From Vanessa cardui (taxonomy: Eukaryota; Arthropoda; Insecta; Lepidoptera; Nymphalidae), in the NCBI RefSeq assembly GCF_905220365.1, contig NC_061135.1, positions 2,683,501 through 2,747,500 on the forward strand: 64,000 bases of DNA. The letters run 5' to 3'. Shown here in pieces: positions 35,350 to 46,744 of this stretch. Below the pieces are notes generated by a model. The model saw only the letters and a program-made list of their open reading frames with translations, was not told the DNA's origin and made no database searches. Every line of letters begins with the position of its first letter. The first letter of the stretch is position 1. The position numbers and the translations under genes were made by a program.

Positions 35350-35842
35350 TATATTTGGTTGAAAACATTATTAATTTTTATAATTTGGTCACTGAATTAG
35401 GCTATAATTTCAATATTATTATTAAATGGTTTTTACTGTATTATGTTCATTAGTAGGGTATATTGAAAGATAATATGATTAGGTTGTCGAATTGTATATA
35501 CAGAGAAAACATTATCTTCACTATGTATGTATATGTAAGTAGTAAATATATTATAAAGGTACAGTGAAGTTGAAACTGATGGTCCAGTATAGAATATTCC
35601 AAAACAAATCGTATTGCGTATATCCACAGCCAAAAGTAAAGCGGAATCCTTTGAATAAGCAAACGCATGGTAACAAGAAATACAGAAAATAATATGTTAT
35701 AAAAATCACAAGAAGAATATTCGCAATTAGAATTAAAATGTCATGAATGTGAATGACAAGCTTATGAAATGAAAGGCGTAAAAGTCCTGGCATTTTTCTG
35801 ATTAAACGAGTTTTCGATATGGTAAGGCTTTATGCAAACACT
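35350..35842. other. AT-rich DNA, nothing recognised
   Basis: Overlapping short minus frames of low complexity are not credible genes. Confidence 0.45.
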
Positions 35843-35844
35843 TC

Positions 35845-36142
35845 ACTTCACTTGGTGGTATGGCTTTGTGCAAGCCCGTCTGGGTAGGTACCACCCACTC
35901 ATCAGTTATTCTACCGCCAAATAACGGTACTCAGTATTGTTGTGTTCCGGTTTGAAGGGTGAGTGAGCCAGTGTAACTACAAGCACAAGGGACATAACAT
36001 CTTAGTTCCTAAGGTTGGCGGCACATTGACTATGTAAGGAATAGTTAATATTTCTTACAGGTTCATTGTCTATGGGTGATGTTGACCACTTACATCAGGT
36101 GGCCCATATGCACGTCAGCCAACCTATACCATAAAAAAAATC
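35845..36142 (+). repeat. Repeat-D, near full length
   Basis: It has the complete landmark order from cacttggtggtatggctttg to gccaacctataccataaaaa, and is one of the youngest-looking copies. Confidence 0.9.
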
Positions 36143-36164
36143 TGGGCAGGTATACTTACAAGAT

Positions 36165-36482
36165 TGCGGTCCACGAGCATACGAGATGTAACATCCTAGT
36201 CGCCATGCTTGGGATATTATCGATGTAAGAATTGATTAACATGTCTTACAGTGACAATTTCTTTTGGTAGTGTTCGGAAAAATCAAAATCAAATAAATAA
36301 AAATAAACTTTATTCAATTAGGCTTTTACAAGCACTTTTGAATCATCATTTTATAATTAAGTGAAGCTACCACCGGTTCGGAAAGTAGATTCTACCGAGA
36401 AGAACTGGCAAGAAACTCAGTAGTTACTCTTTTTTAACATTTAAAAAATACAAAGTCATGTTAGTTAAATACAATTATTTAT
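36165..36482. repeat. Older Repeat-D piece and LINE-J 3' fragment
   Basis: 36165-36275 keeps taacatcctagtcgcc and gatgtaagaattgattaac of Repeat-D (plus). 36282-36482 is LINE-J on the minus strand, with its aatcaaaatc tail, ctttattcaattaggc and gctaccaccggttcgg. Confidence 0.65.
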
Positions 36483-36489
36483 ATAATAA

Positions 36490-37082
36490 TCTCTGCGGAT
36501 GTTGTACATGACATGTACCATTTCAAATCAGATGACTTAAGTAACGTTGAAGAAAACTAACATATCATTTCATTATAACATGTTTCTTAGGAGAGCAATT
36601 AAGGATTTCAATGTAGAGTAAATCCAATAAATCCAAAAGAATTAGTACTGGTTATAAATTATTCCGTAAATCGCTCGCCTTTACTGATTAACAATGAAAT
36701 ATTTAAAAACATTTCGTTCATACGTCGTGAGTTCAAAATACAAATTGAAATACGAGATTCATTCGTCGCGGGAATTAAAAGGATTCTGATAGTAAAGCAC
36801 GGTATTACTACAACTAACATTGTCCATCCCGAATCCCCAACTCTTTGCATTTTGTATAAAAATGAGAAATGAGACGAAAATCCGAGCTTAACTACTAGGC
36901 GAGCATAAAACTGTTGACAGCATTTTTTCGTTATAAAAGATTTTTTTTACTGCGAGGTGTTTTATCATGACGTAGAGAGTAGCGTTTTTTTTTGTACATT
37001 GAAATGTTTAGATGTTTCTTAAAGTCACTATGAAAACTCACTCTATTTTCTTATTTTTTTTAGAATTTTTAGAATTATGTAT
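36490..37082. other. AT-rich DNA, nothing recognised
   Basis: No exon or repeat family identified. Confidence 0.45.
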
Positions 37083-37084
37083 GT

Positions 37085-37320
37085 AAATGGTAAAATCCCT
37101 ATTACTAAGACTCCATTGTCTGACCAACCGGGCTTCATCCCATGAACTATAATAGTTAGATACTTGATATTTTCACAGATGATGTTTTTTGATACCACTA
37201 CAACAAAAAATACTCAAAACCGAATGAAAAAAAAAACATTTAAGGTTTTCCCATACAATAGTAATTTTTTGCTGTTTTATAAAAATAAGGCTACGGAACC
37301 TTTCTTTTGAAGTACTATTC
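37085..37320 (+). mobile_element. Repeat-F-like fragment
   Basis: actaagactccattgtctg, catcccatgaactataatag and a terminal ggctacggaacct segment resemble a common lepidopteran repeat ending in tacggaaccct. The left inverted end is absent. Confidence 0.4.
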
Positions 37321-37528
37321 GCCCTTTATCGTTTTTTCTCTATTTTTATTTAAGCATATTTTGTTTGCTATTCATTATTGCTAGCTTATTCCGCTTATCT
37401 GTTTATGTAATAGGACACAATAGCAGCATTGATTTTCACATAAATTAGTGATACGTGATGTTCCATAATTACAGTTGTTTGCTGTGATATAATAGTGGAT
37501 AATACACGTGAATTGTAACTGAATATAG

Positions 37529-37571
37529 CAAATTCAAATCCGAGTACTTAGAGTACTCGGATTTGAATTTG
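37529..37571. repeat. Perfect hairpin, 20-bp stem
   Basis: Arms 37529-37548 and 37552-37571 are exact reverse complements around the 3-nt loop tag. It sits immediately left of a degraded SINE-A. Confidence 0.85.
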
Positions 37572-37574
37572 AGG

Positions 37575-37740
37575 GTTATTTTATATTTTTTTGCTTGGAG
37601 ATGAAGAAAAACGTTAGGAAGAAAACTGGATATTGGTCCATAGTCTAACTTAGCCAATAACCTAAATTGGAACGAAGTTTTGGAGTGAGTTCCTAACCTC
37701 CTCTTTAAGAGAGAGCCTTAGTCCAGCAGTAATATTGTGA
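37575..37740 (+). mobile_element. SINE-A, strongly degraded, headless
   Basis: cttggagatgaagaaaaacg, ttggaacgaagttttggag, cctcctctttaagag and ccttagtccagcagt follow SINE-A order. Confidence 0.55.
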
Positions 37741-38412
37741 GTTAAAAAAGTGTTCTTAATTCAAAAATAATTCTTAACAGAACAATGATAAAGTTGTTTA
37801 TGTTTATTTCTGAAATAGCGAGTATTACCTATTTAAAAAGGATCCAAAAATGTAAGATTTACATCAAATACAAACTCACAATCAACATCATATAATAAAA
37901 ATAAATAAAGAATCCATCAAAAGTACCAAAGAACAATGAAAAGAAGAAAAACTTAAAGCAGCTCAATCCAGTAAAAACATTGTCAAAATCCTAAAAATCC
38001 CGTTGGCGCGAAACGGTTTCAGATACGACAGAGCAAACGGCGGATGGAGTTTGGAATTTGCTACGGACATGAAAATGTAATGGAGATTAAACCTTTTAAA
38101 ATGCTAGACGTATTCGGAAAAATGCAACGTATTCATTCAACCGATAAACCTCTTTCCTTGTGTAAATGAAACAGAATATATGCTTCTTTTTTTAAATATC
38201 ACCAACGAACTTTTTTAAATTATTTAAGGGTGGTATCCAAACAACCAACCAGCAATTTTGTGATTTTTTTATATAAGATTATTAATAAAGGAGAAGCACA
38301 CTATTTCTCATCAGTACGCTGATAATAATCAGACAATACTATTACAATAATCAGTACACGTTTACATATTTAATTGAAATGATTTATATTAAAATATTGT
38401 TGTATTTTATTG

Positions 38413-38416
<4 letters not shown>

Positions 38417-38456
<40 letters not shown>
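38417..38456. repeat. (TA)n microsatellite, 40 bp
   Basis: Uninterrupted TA dinucleotides. Confidence 0.95.
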
Positions 38457-38457
<1 letters not shown>

Positions 38458-38484
38458 CGAAACGTTTTTATTATTAGATCAAAA

Positions 38485-38582
38485 ATATATGTACTAAGAT
38501 AATAAATGATTGTTATTAAAGCTACTAATTTCGGGACATTAGTAAATATCCCGAAATTAATAACTTTAATATATGTACTAAG
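38485..38582. repeat. Imperfect hairpin between 14-bp direct repeats
   Basis: atatatgtactaag occurs at 38485-38498 and again at 38569-38582. Between them, 38515-38536 and 38549-38570 pair over 22 positions with two mismatches and a 12-nt loop. This could be a tiny insertion flanked by a target duplication or a template-switch product. Confidence 0.7.
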
Positions 38583-39860
38583 TTGCCATCTCATCAAATT
38601 GCTTGTTTTCCGTAAGGAATATGCATATGATATAGAAAAAAAAAATACCGGAAATATTAAATGTAAAAAGTATGTAATCGTGTTGGGCGATAAAAAACAT
38701 ACAATTTATAATACATTCGAAACATTGTACGTTCGTGAAACGTTGCAGAAATTCTCATTGTTGACCATTTCTGTCGAAATACTTAGTTGCTTACGAAACA
38801 GTGAGCTGAAACAATTATTGCTTTCCACCGAAAATTTTAATTTCCGCAAACAGCCGCGGACCTACGAATCACTTTTAGAATGTTAAAATCCAAATATTTT
38901 TAAAACGCGGTCGAGTGACACTTCGCCGATGACTTCAGGGCCTCATAGCGCTCTCAGAGCCACGAAAAAGTAAAAAACTATCGAGTACTCCTCCAATTAT
39001 ATGGGCCATAAAAGTTTGGTTCCATCACTCGACTTGCACTTATTTGACTATTTTTATTGAAACTTTTAAAAAATATTTATATAAAATGAGTTTAAGGGCA
39101 AAATGGTCTGCTTGCTTTTAAAACTAGAACGGCGTCTTAATTTTTTTGGTTTTTGTTTTATAAAAAAAGAATCAGACTAAATATTCCTTTCCAATCTCCA
39201 TAGCTTGGAAACTTGTGAGTTGATCCAATTCCTTACTATTGGGTATTTATCTACTTCTGACACAACTCTTTATAGGAGAAAAACGATCAGTATTAGTTAT
39301 TTTCGAATCACAGGAATTATAAAGTAACAGTTTGAAGATATCCCATAGCTGGACAAAAAGCGTGTGTACCACACATCGTTGCAGCACTTCTACTTCTGAT
39401 TCCTCGAAAAATTAGTGCAAAAGTGGCTCAAATACAAAATAAGACTTTTTAAAAAAAATATTGAAAACGTTACTCGTATTTTCAGTAAAATATATAAATG
39501 TAGTCTTAAAATTAGAAAGTCCCTTAGGGGTTTTTAGATACTGATGTTGATACATTATCTATGTATCATTGCATAAGATTTCATGCCTTACCCTTACCCT
39601 TCCCGCTCCGATGGGCATTAAATAAACCCGAAAAAAGGGAAAGAAATATCCTATACTCATCTATGGATGATACAAGTCAAATTCTCATAACGATATGTTT
39701 AATAGTTTGCATGCAATTGACGCTCCAAATAAATGATTGAGGCAACACTGATTATTATGTTTATTTACTTTGATCGATGAATTAGAGTAACTACATTTTG
39801 GCCGATTTGTTCGTGCAAGTACATGTAGATAAGTAGTTGAGACATAAAAACATTGTAAAC
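38583..39860. other. AT-rich DNA, no supported gene
   Basis: A 126-codon plus frame (38506-38886) starts inside the hairpin and has no recognisable domain, promoter or splice context. It is treated as chance. Confidence 0.4.
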
Positions 39861-39861
39861 T

Positions 39862-39990
39862 AAAGTAACAGCCTGTAATTTCCCATTGTTAAGATAAGGC
39901 CTCCTCTCAAATTAAGGAGAGGGATTCGACCATATTCCTAAACGCTGTTCCAATGCGGGTCATATGTAGCAGAATTTCGATGAAATTAGG
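39862..39990 (-). mobile_element. SINE-A1, tail half
   Basis: aaagtaacagcctgtaattt, aattaaggagagggattcg and ctgttccaatgcggg, then broken off. The head is missing. Confidence 0.7.
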
Positions 39991-39991
39991 A

Positions 39992-41985
39992 AAAAACATA
40001 GTAAACAAACTAATTTATAGAATCAGTTAGGACGTCATTTTCGAATAAGATATAGGTCCAAATATTTTGTCAAGAAGAATTTATGATAGCTTTAAGTATC
40101 ATACAACATGGTTTCAGAAAACGCATTGTCTAAGAGGTAACAGAAAGATAATCAGTGGTAGTTGTGTCACTGACGACTAAGGCTCGTTTACAAATTAGCT
40201 TAATAAAGATGCCAAAAATATTTCATTACCATTTCTTAAATATTAGACCTTGAAATATCAAAATGTGATATACGACATTGACTTTAATAATTATAAAATG
40301 TATAGGATACACGTGTCAAAATGGCACATGGCTGTAAATTAGTTGTCTATATTTCACGAGTGATATATGAAGTGAATTCTTACAGAATCACATTACTGCT
40401 CAGTTGAAGCGAAGAAACAAACACTGTTCATTATTTTGGTAGTTTTCAAATTATAATGAAATCAGTACAAATCTTTCCAAGTTATGTAGGTCGTCAAATT
40501 AAAAAGCACTTGGACTCGATTTCCAATTCCGAAAACGAAAACGTAATAAAACTCAAGTATAGACATTCTAATTTCATGGTTAGGGAATCCGTAATGCAAT
40601 TAGAGTGCTTCCATCAGTCAATATTCAATTCGGTACGTCCGAAAAAGTTAGTACGTACTGATTAGTGAAGGATACTCGTATCGTAAGAAAAGATCCCGAG
40701 GTCCATTAATCGCAGTGCGTGCACGGATTAAGTAATATATATCGTTGTCTCTTTCTCTCTATCGAAGCTGAGGCGAGATGGCGATAAAACGTATTTATTA
40801 CCTAATACTCTATGCTTCTGTAATATTTAGATCGAACACGCCGTCTACATATCAAAGAAATTCAAGATTAAAATAAAAAATACATTGCCTTAAATTTGTT
40901 TTGCCGTGAATACAAATATGAATTAAATTTTAATAAATAAATAAATATAAGAAATTGTAATAACAAATGAAAAAATAATCCGTCTCGATTCTATTTTATT
41001 GGTGGATCAATTTTGTCTTTGGCAATAATTATCAATGTAGAATTGATTACTACGTATCTCTAATAAGTTGATGAGAAGGCATCATGGACTCTCCCTACTT
41101 AGAATGCTTACTCGCTTTACTGGGAATGTTAAAATGCCAACCACCAAAATTTCTGATGGTTACTAAGAATTTCATACAGAAAAAACAGATAAAGGTACGA
41201 ACACAGGATCTCGAGATCTCCTTAAAATATCATCGGCTTATAAACTGGCCACTAGACAAATCTTAATAATAGTTTGAGTTTATATTTAGTGTAATTGAGT
41301 TTCTTTCCGAGGGAATTACCGAGGGAATCCGATTCTTTCCGAACATGTGGATCATTCCTCTTCAAAATCTTAGTACCATTTTTATCTACAGACTTTAAAT
41401 AGTAATGAACGAATTTACACCGTAAATTTAAAATTTACATTACATTCGATTTAAAAATCGAACAATTTTTTGTTTTATTTTTGTTCTTAAAACTTATTTC
41501 CGATATATTGAAAGTAACAATTGAAATTTCTTAAGTCATTGTTTAAATAGTCGTAAAACATTCAAACCGAACTTACATAGGAATTTATCTTATTCAATTC
41601 CTTTTTGTTTTAATATTTCTTAAATAGCCTTTGAGCACTGCAGATGAGCTGTAACTAAAGAGAGTTTAATTTTAGAAGTTTCAGACATTTCAACTGAATC
41701 AAGAATTGTTCGTGAGTTTATTTTTGCTACAGTTTGTATGTTACAATCTTATAGTTTTACTTAATTGCTTTATAAGAATAAAATGAATCAATGTATTCGT
41801 GACCAAATGTTCAAAGCCCTATAAACGCTTCCAATTTACATTTCACAAGTAAACAAAAGTACAAGAGACAATCATACATTACTATGAAAAACAAATTCGC
41901 TTTATCTGTCCTTATATAGGTAGGCGGTTTTTTTAATAGATAGAGTGAATCGAGAAGAAGGTTTTTGTACATACATGGATAATTT
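39992..41985. other. AT-rich DNA, nothing recognised
   Basis: Short frames at 40456-40665 and 41084-41266 have no domain or splice support. No clear repeat family was found. Confidence 0.4.
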
Positions 41986-41989
41986 AATA

Positions 41990-42065
41990 AAGAAACACTA
42001 ATTTTAGATCTATCTACAAAGATGCATTGCACCCGTGGGAAGCCGGGCGTGGCGCTATTGTAATA
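41990..42065 (+). mobile_element. Helitron-like 3' end fragment
   Basis: gcacccgtgggaagccggg followed by cgtggcgctattg resembles the GC-rich 3' end of lepidopteran Helitrons, with a decayed CTAGT. Confidence 0.35.
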
Positions 42066-42439
42066 ATAAAAAAACACGCATCCATAATGGACTTTAGGTT
42101 AAGGCATAAATTGGTGTGATAATTAAATTCATTTTGACATATAAAAAATATTGCCATTCTGACATCCCATAAATATCAACATCAATTTCTCGAGCTGAAG
42201 CGTATGACGACTAAGAGATCACTTCCAAGAAATAGTCCCTTCAAGAATAAGAGCCCGCACTTTGAGGTCAACTTAATATGGATCATATAGCTGTTTCAAG
42301 AAACACATAGTAAACAAAATAATATATTAAAGTGTCTACAAACCAGACCTATCTCAATAATTAAACATTCAGTACCATAAACAATAGTTTTTATTGATTA
42401 TAAACTTTTTCTAAAAAAAAAAATAAAAAAAAAATAAAA

Positions 42440-42634
42440 CGTGTTCTAGAGTGGAGACCGCGTCTCGGCAAACGTAGTGTAGGACGTCCTCAGGCACGGT
42501 GGAGTGACGATATACGCAAGGCGGCAGGCAGGAGCTGGATGCGAGTAGCCGGAGAAAGACCACAGTGGCGTGCACTGGGAGAGGCCTATGTCCAGCAGTG
42601 GACAAAAATAGGCTGATGATGATGATGATGATAA
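42440..42634 (+). pseudogene. RTE-type LINE, C-terminal end and TGA tail
   Basis: 58 codons are open from 42440 (RVLEWRPRLGKRSVGRPQ, RWSDDIRKAAGRSW, QWRALGEAYVQQW), ending at TGA 42614-42616. From knowledge of the family, this is the extreme C-terminus of RTE-clade endonuclease/reverse transcriptase proteins. The catalytic domains are missing because the copy is strongly 5'-truncated. The stop codon is itself the first unit of the (TGA)n tail, so the element has essentially no 3' untranslated region. The reverse copy is at 28533-28640. Confidence 0.75.
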
Positions 42635-42979
42635 ACTTTTTAATATAGTTCATTCAAAAACACACCATGTGCAAAATATTTAGTAGTACATTTATGTTTC
42701 AAAATACTACAATTTCGATTTTTGTCAATTACGAACATTTTTGACTAAAACTCACCTGTGACTTTTTTATTTTAAATACTTTTATATGGAAACAGAACTT
42801 TTTAGACGTTTTATACATTTGGAGCAATCTACACTTAGGGACTTTAAATTTATGAATTTATAATCATGTGAAAAGTTTCGGACGGCTGAATTAGCATCCC
42901 ACAGGTATCCTGCCTAATAAACGGTCTATGTAAAATTTTTGTCAGTTGATAATTGAAATATTTCTTAAAACATTAAAAT

Positions 42980-43060
42980 TAAGACAAATTTATTCGAGTA
43001 TTCTCTTACAAGAAACTTGAATCGTCTCTCTTTAAGATTAATTAAACATAAAGCTGTTAT
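42980..43060 (-). repeat. LINE-J scrap
   Basis: tattcgagtattctcttacaa and acttgaatcgtc resemble the LINE-J 3' part in reverse. The copy is old. Confidence 0.4.
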
Positions 43061-43112
43061 GAAGGTTTTAAATGTAGATTACATTTAGCAGAACAGTCGA
43101 GAAAGTATGTAG

Positions 43113-43640
43113 TATGCGGGTTGGTGGAATGCACATGTGGCAGAATTTCTATGAAATTAGACACTTCACTTCACCGCCGAGCATGAGATTAATTATACAC
43201 ACAAATTACGCATATATATATATATATATAGTGGTGCTTGCCTGGGTTTGAACCCGCAATCATCGGTTAAGATGCACGCGTTCTAACCACTGGGCCATCT
43301 TAGTATTATAGTAAATTTCCCACAGTTGGGATTCTTCTCGCTTGAAGAAGAAGGTTAGAAGAATTTTCCACAACGCTGCTAAAACGAGGATTTTTGGATT
43401 CACTTGTGGCAGAATTTCGTTGAAAATAGACACATTCAGATTTCCTTACGATTTTTTCCTTCACCGTTGAGCACGAGATGAATTATAAACACAAATTAAG
43501 TATTGGTATTCTCACTGGCTCACTCACTCTTCAATCCGTATCATAACTATATCAGACATTACTACTCAGTGGTAGAATATATGTATATGCGTATATATTA
43601 CCTACCAAAACGGGTTGCACAAAGCCTTACCATAATTAAA
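43113..43640 (-). mobile_element. Cluster: two SINE-A copies and Repeat-D
   Basis: 43113-43307 is SINE-A1 with an (AT)n expansion near its head and clean boxes (gtttgaacccgc, tctaaccactgggcc). 43310-43502 is a second, degraded SINE-A in the same orientation. 43508-43640 is reverse Repeat-D (gctcactcactcttcaatcc, gcacaaagccttacca). Confidence 0.7.
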
Positions 43641-43644
43641 GGCT

Positions 43645-44465
43645 AAATGACTTCGTTGGCTCGCTGAGCTAGTTTATAAAACCGGTATAGCCTGAGTTGA
43701 AATGTTACCTCTTTATATTATTCAAAGATTTCAAACTAAATGTACACACAATTATATACAGTATTATATTTTCAGGGAATTCAATCAGTTAAAAATATGA
43801 TCCCGCTTGGAAACATAAATTGGTTTAATATTAAATTTAACATGAACAGCGATTAATCTCCAGGAGGGCAAAGTTTAAGAGTACTCGGTGTTTTATCGGT
43901 ATGGTTTCTTGAGCGTAAATTCCATTAGATTTTTTTGTTCGAATTAAATATTTTTAATGGAATTTTCTTAAATCCTTTCTTTGCCAAGCAAACACGATTT
44001 ATAAATTGAACTAATATTATAAATCTGAAGACTTTTTGTTGGCTATCAATTTCAAGTTCTACTATCCACAATGATATACTTTATTAACAAAGATTATTGA
44101 GTATATCGCGCTATGAACCACTGCAGAACTAACTTTGTTTGAAGCAAAAGGAGCTACTAGTCTTAACTAATACTTTAAATGTGAAAATGAGCGTCTAAAG
44201 TACTCATCCAATCAGCATAGATTGTTTCATATTTTTGAAAGAAACATTAAAGGTACCCAACGTTTCCCTCATTTCGCATACAAGCGAAGCCGTGAACAGC
44301 AACTTGTATTATAATAAATGAACTTCGACTGTCTGCTCTCTGCTCAAGTTTTCCTTTGATAAGAATTCATGTTCTAAATTTAAACGAATCCATTTGGTCT
44401 GATTAATATTCAAATTAAAATCCATTCGGTCTAGTCGATTAACGACGTAACTTATTTATACAGTT
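43645..44465. other. AT-rich DNA, nothing recognised
   Basis: No exon or repeat family identified. Confidence 0.45.
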
Positions 44466-44469
44466 GGAC

Positions 44470-44680
44470 TTTCTGCTCGTCTGGGTACCACCCACTCATC
44501 GGATATTCTACCGCCTAGCAGGAATACTTAGCACTATTGTGTATAGGTTTGAAAGTTAAGTGAGCTGGTGTAACTACAGTCACAAGAGACTAACACCTTA
44601 GTTCCTAAATTATGGGTAGCTATTTAAGAAAAAAAATCCTTAGCGCTTCTCCTACTTTTCATTAGGTGGAGGTCATACAT
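44470..44680 (+). repeat. Repeat-D, 5'-truncated and diverged
   Basis: ctgctcgtctgggtaccacc, cgcctagcaggaatactta and gtgtaactacagtcaca are recognisable. Confidence 0.6.
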
Positions 44681-44819
44681 TTTTTGGAATTTTCTAAAAG
44701 TTTATACATATAATGAATAATTATTATTTCTTTAATTTGAACTGGTTCATGTTTAAGACTACTAAAAATACATGTTGTTCACGAATGAGTTATTGTCATT
44801 TTTACCATCAATTTAGCGC

Positions 44820-45275
44820 AATGCTTCGACTCTGCGACTCTCTTGCGACTCCACAAAGTCAATTAATCCTTCTTGGGGCAATGTATCCGTTTCTATAACA
44901 AAATTCCAATTTTTAAATCCAATTTTATATAAAAAAAATCGAAATTTTAACTTTGCTGTTTCATAAATTCAAATCGTTTGTAATAAATACATTGATAAAC
45001 AAATCATATTATTCGATACAAGATTTTATAGGTGACAAAAAAGCGTGGAGTTAATACCTGTTGACTTTCAATCAGGATATAATAATTTAAATAATTGTAT
45101 TAACTAACATGATTTTGTATTTTTTAAATGTTGAAAAAGAGTAACTACTGAGTTTCTTGCCGGTTCTTCTCGGTGGAACCTACTTTCCGAACCGGTGGTA
45201 TCTTCACTTAATTGTAAATGACGATTCAAAAGTAAAAGCCTACTTGAATAAAGTTTATTTTGATTGGTTGATTGA
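44820..45275 (+). mobile_element. LINE-J 3' end, plus orientation
   Basis: It begins in the decayed RT C-terminus (acaaagtcaattaatccttc, gtttctataacaaaattcc). It runs through tggagttaatacctgttgac and tcttgccggttcttctcgg to gaataaagtttattttgatt and a gattggttgattg tail. Confidence 0.8.
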
Positions 45276-45279
45276 TTGG

Positions 45280-45915
45280 TTTACTGGGCATAACAATAGT
45301 ACCCTGCAAGCATATTCATTTCAGTCATATTTAAATTTGGAACTCATAATCATCGGCTGAGATCCAATATGTTCCACTGAACTTTTGGCTTTACATTAAT
45401 GTAATCTTAGTATTATATGCCTTCATTAATTTCTATTTAACCTTAATGTCGACAAGCTCAGAATGCCTTCAGGCATTTAGAGCGCCTTTTGTTCGAACAT
45501 TATATTTGTGTTCGTTATTGATAAAGTATTTTGTATTAAGTAAATACTTGGTAATATATATCTTATTAATAAATATAATTTCCCTTGGATATATTATTCA
45601 TAAATCGAAGACAAGGTTTAATCAAGAATACGTTATGTTTTGTTTAATTAAATTAAATTTACAGCGTTACTAATAAACGTATAGATCGTGAAATATTTGA
45701 AAATGTTACTCGAAATGGACTTTTAAACATAAGTATAAAAGCGTCAAAATAGCGTATCAACGTTAGTTGACTTACATCGCTTTACTGGTGAGCATCGAAG
45801 ATAATTGCTACAGGATAGCACGAACAAGATGACGGCTGTTAAGTTACAAAATGATTTCAGATTTTAAATATTTTTAATATTAAAAAAAAAATTGATTCTT
45901 TATTGTCTAATTAAA
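45280..45915. other. AT-rich DNA, nothing recognised
   Basis: No exon or repeat family identified. Confidence 0.45.
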
Positions 45916-45920
45916 AACTA

Positions 45921-46152
45921 CAACGATCTCCGTGGTCGATTAATGAATACACCGGTTTTGACGGTCCACACGAGGTCACGGGCTCGATTTCCGGTCGGGT
46001 CGATTAAGAAAAAGTTCATTAGTGTTCTATGTTGTCTTTGTGTGTATTTGTGGTACCGTCGTTACTTCTGATTTTCCACAACACAAGTGCTTTAGCTACT
46101 TACACTGGAATCAGAGTAACGCAGGTGATGTAGTCCAATATTTATTTATTTA
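45921..46152 (+). mobile_element. SINE-B copy
   Basis: Head gatctccgtggtcgatta; box B-like ggctcgatttccggtcg; body to tttatttatttattatt. Confidence 0.8.
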
Positions 46153-46159
46153 TTATTAT

Positions 46160-46490
46160 CATATTTTGTAATTGCATACAGAGTTCAATGTATATTGTCC
46201 CCAATATACCTAATCAAGTAGATTGTCTATATTTGACGTAGCTTCTATAAAATATCGTTGACAAACGGATGACCGGCCACTATAAGTCATTCTCGCGGAG
46301 CGTCACGGCCCATTGTAGCGTAGCGTCCATCCGACGTTTGACACTGACGTTTGGTATTGAACGACACCAATCATGCAACGAATTGCTTTACATTTACATT
46401 CATATCTTAACACTGATCTGAGAATTTGTACCTGATAAAATATACATGATTACCCATTATTTTTGAGATATCATTATTTTGGCAAGAAGG
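46160..46490. other. Unassigned, partly GC-richer
   Basis: 46255-46350 (ggatgaccggccactataag, cgcggagcgtcacggcc) is GC-richer than average. No exon or family could be assigned. Confidence 0.3.
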
Positions 46491-46494
46491 ACAT

Positions 46495-46742
46495 GGACCA
46501 CTCATCAGTTATTCTACCGCCAAATAACAATACTCAGTATTGTTGTGTTCCGGTCTGAAGGGTGAGTGAGCCAGTGTATCTACAGGCACAAGGGACATAA
46601 CATCTTAGTTCCCAAGGTTAGTGGCACATTGACGATGTAAGGAATAGTTAATATTCCGTACAGCGTCATAGTCTATGGGCGATGGTGACCACTTACCATC
46701 AGGTGGCACATATGCTCGTCCGCCAACCTATACAAAAAAAAA
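46495..46742 (+). repeat. Repeat-D, 5'-truncated
   Basis: It starts within the family at accactcatcagttattc and is complete to tgctcgtccgccaacctat and an A-run. Confidence 0.85.
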
Positions 46743-46744
46743 CA

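Noticed and set aside
38506..38886. 126-codon plus-strand open frame
   Set aside because: It starts inside a hairpin next to a (TA)n tract, has low-complexity AT-rich codons and no domain or splice support.
41084..41266. 60-codon plus-strand frame
   Set aside because: No domain. The right half (gaacacaggatctcgagat) looks like a decayed SINE head, but too little remains to name it.
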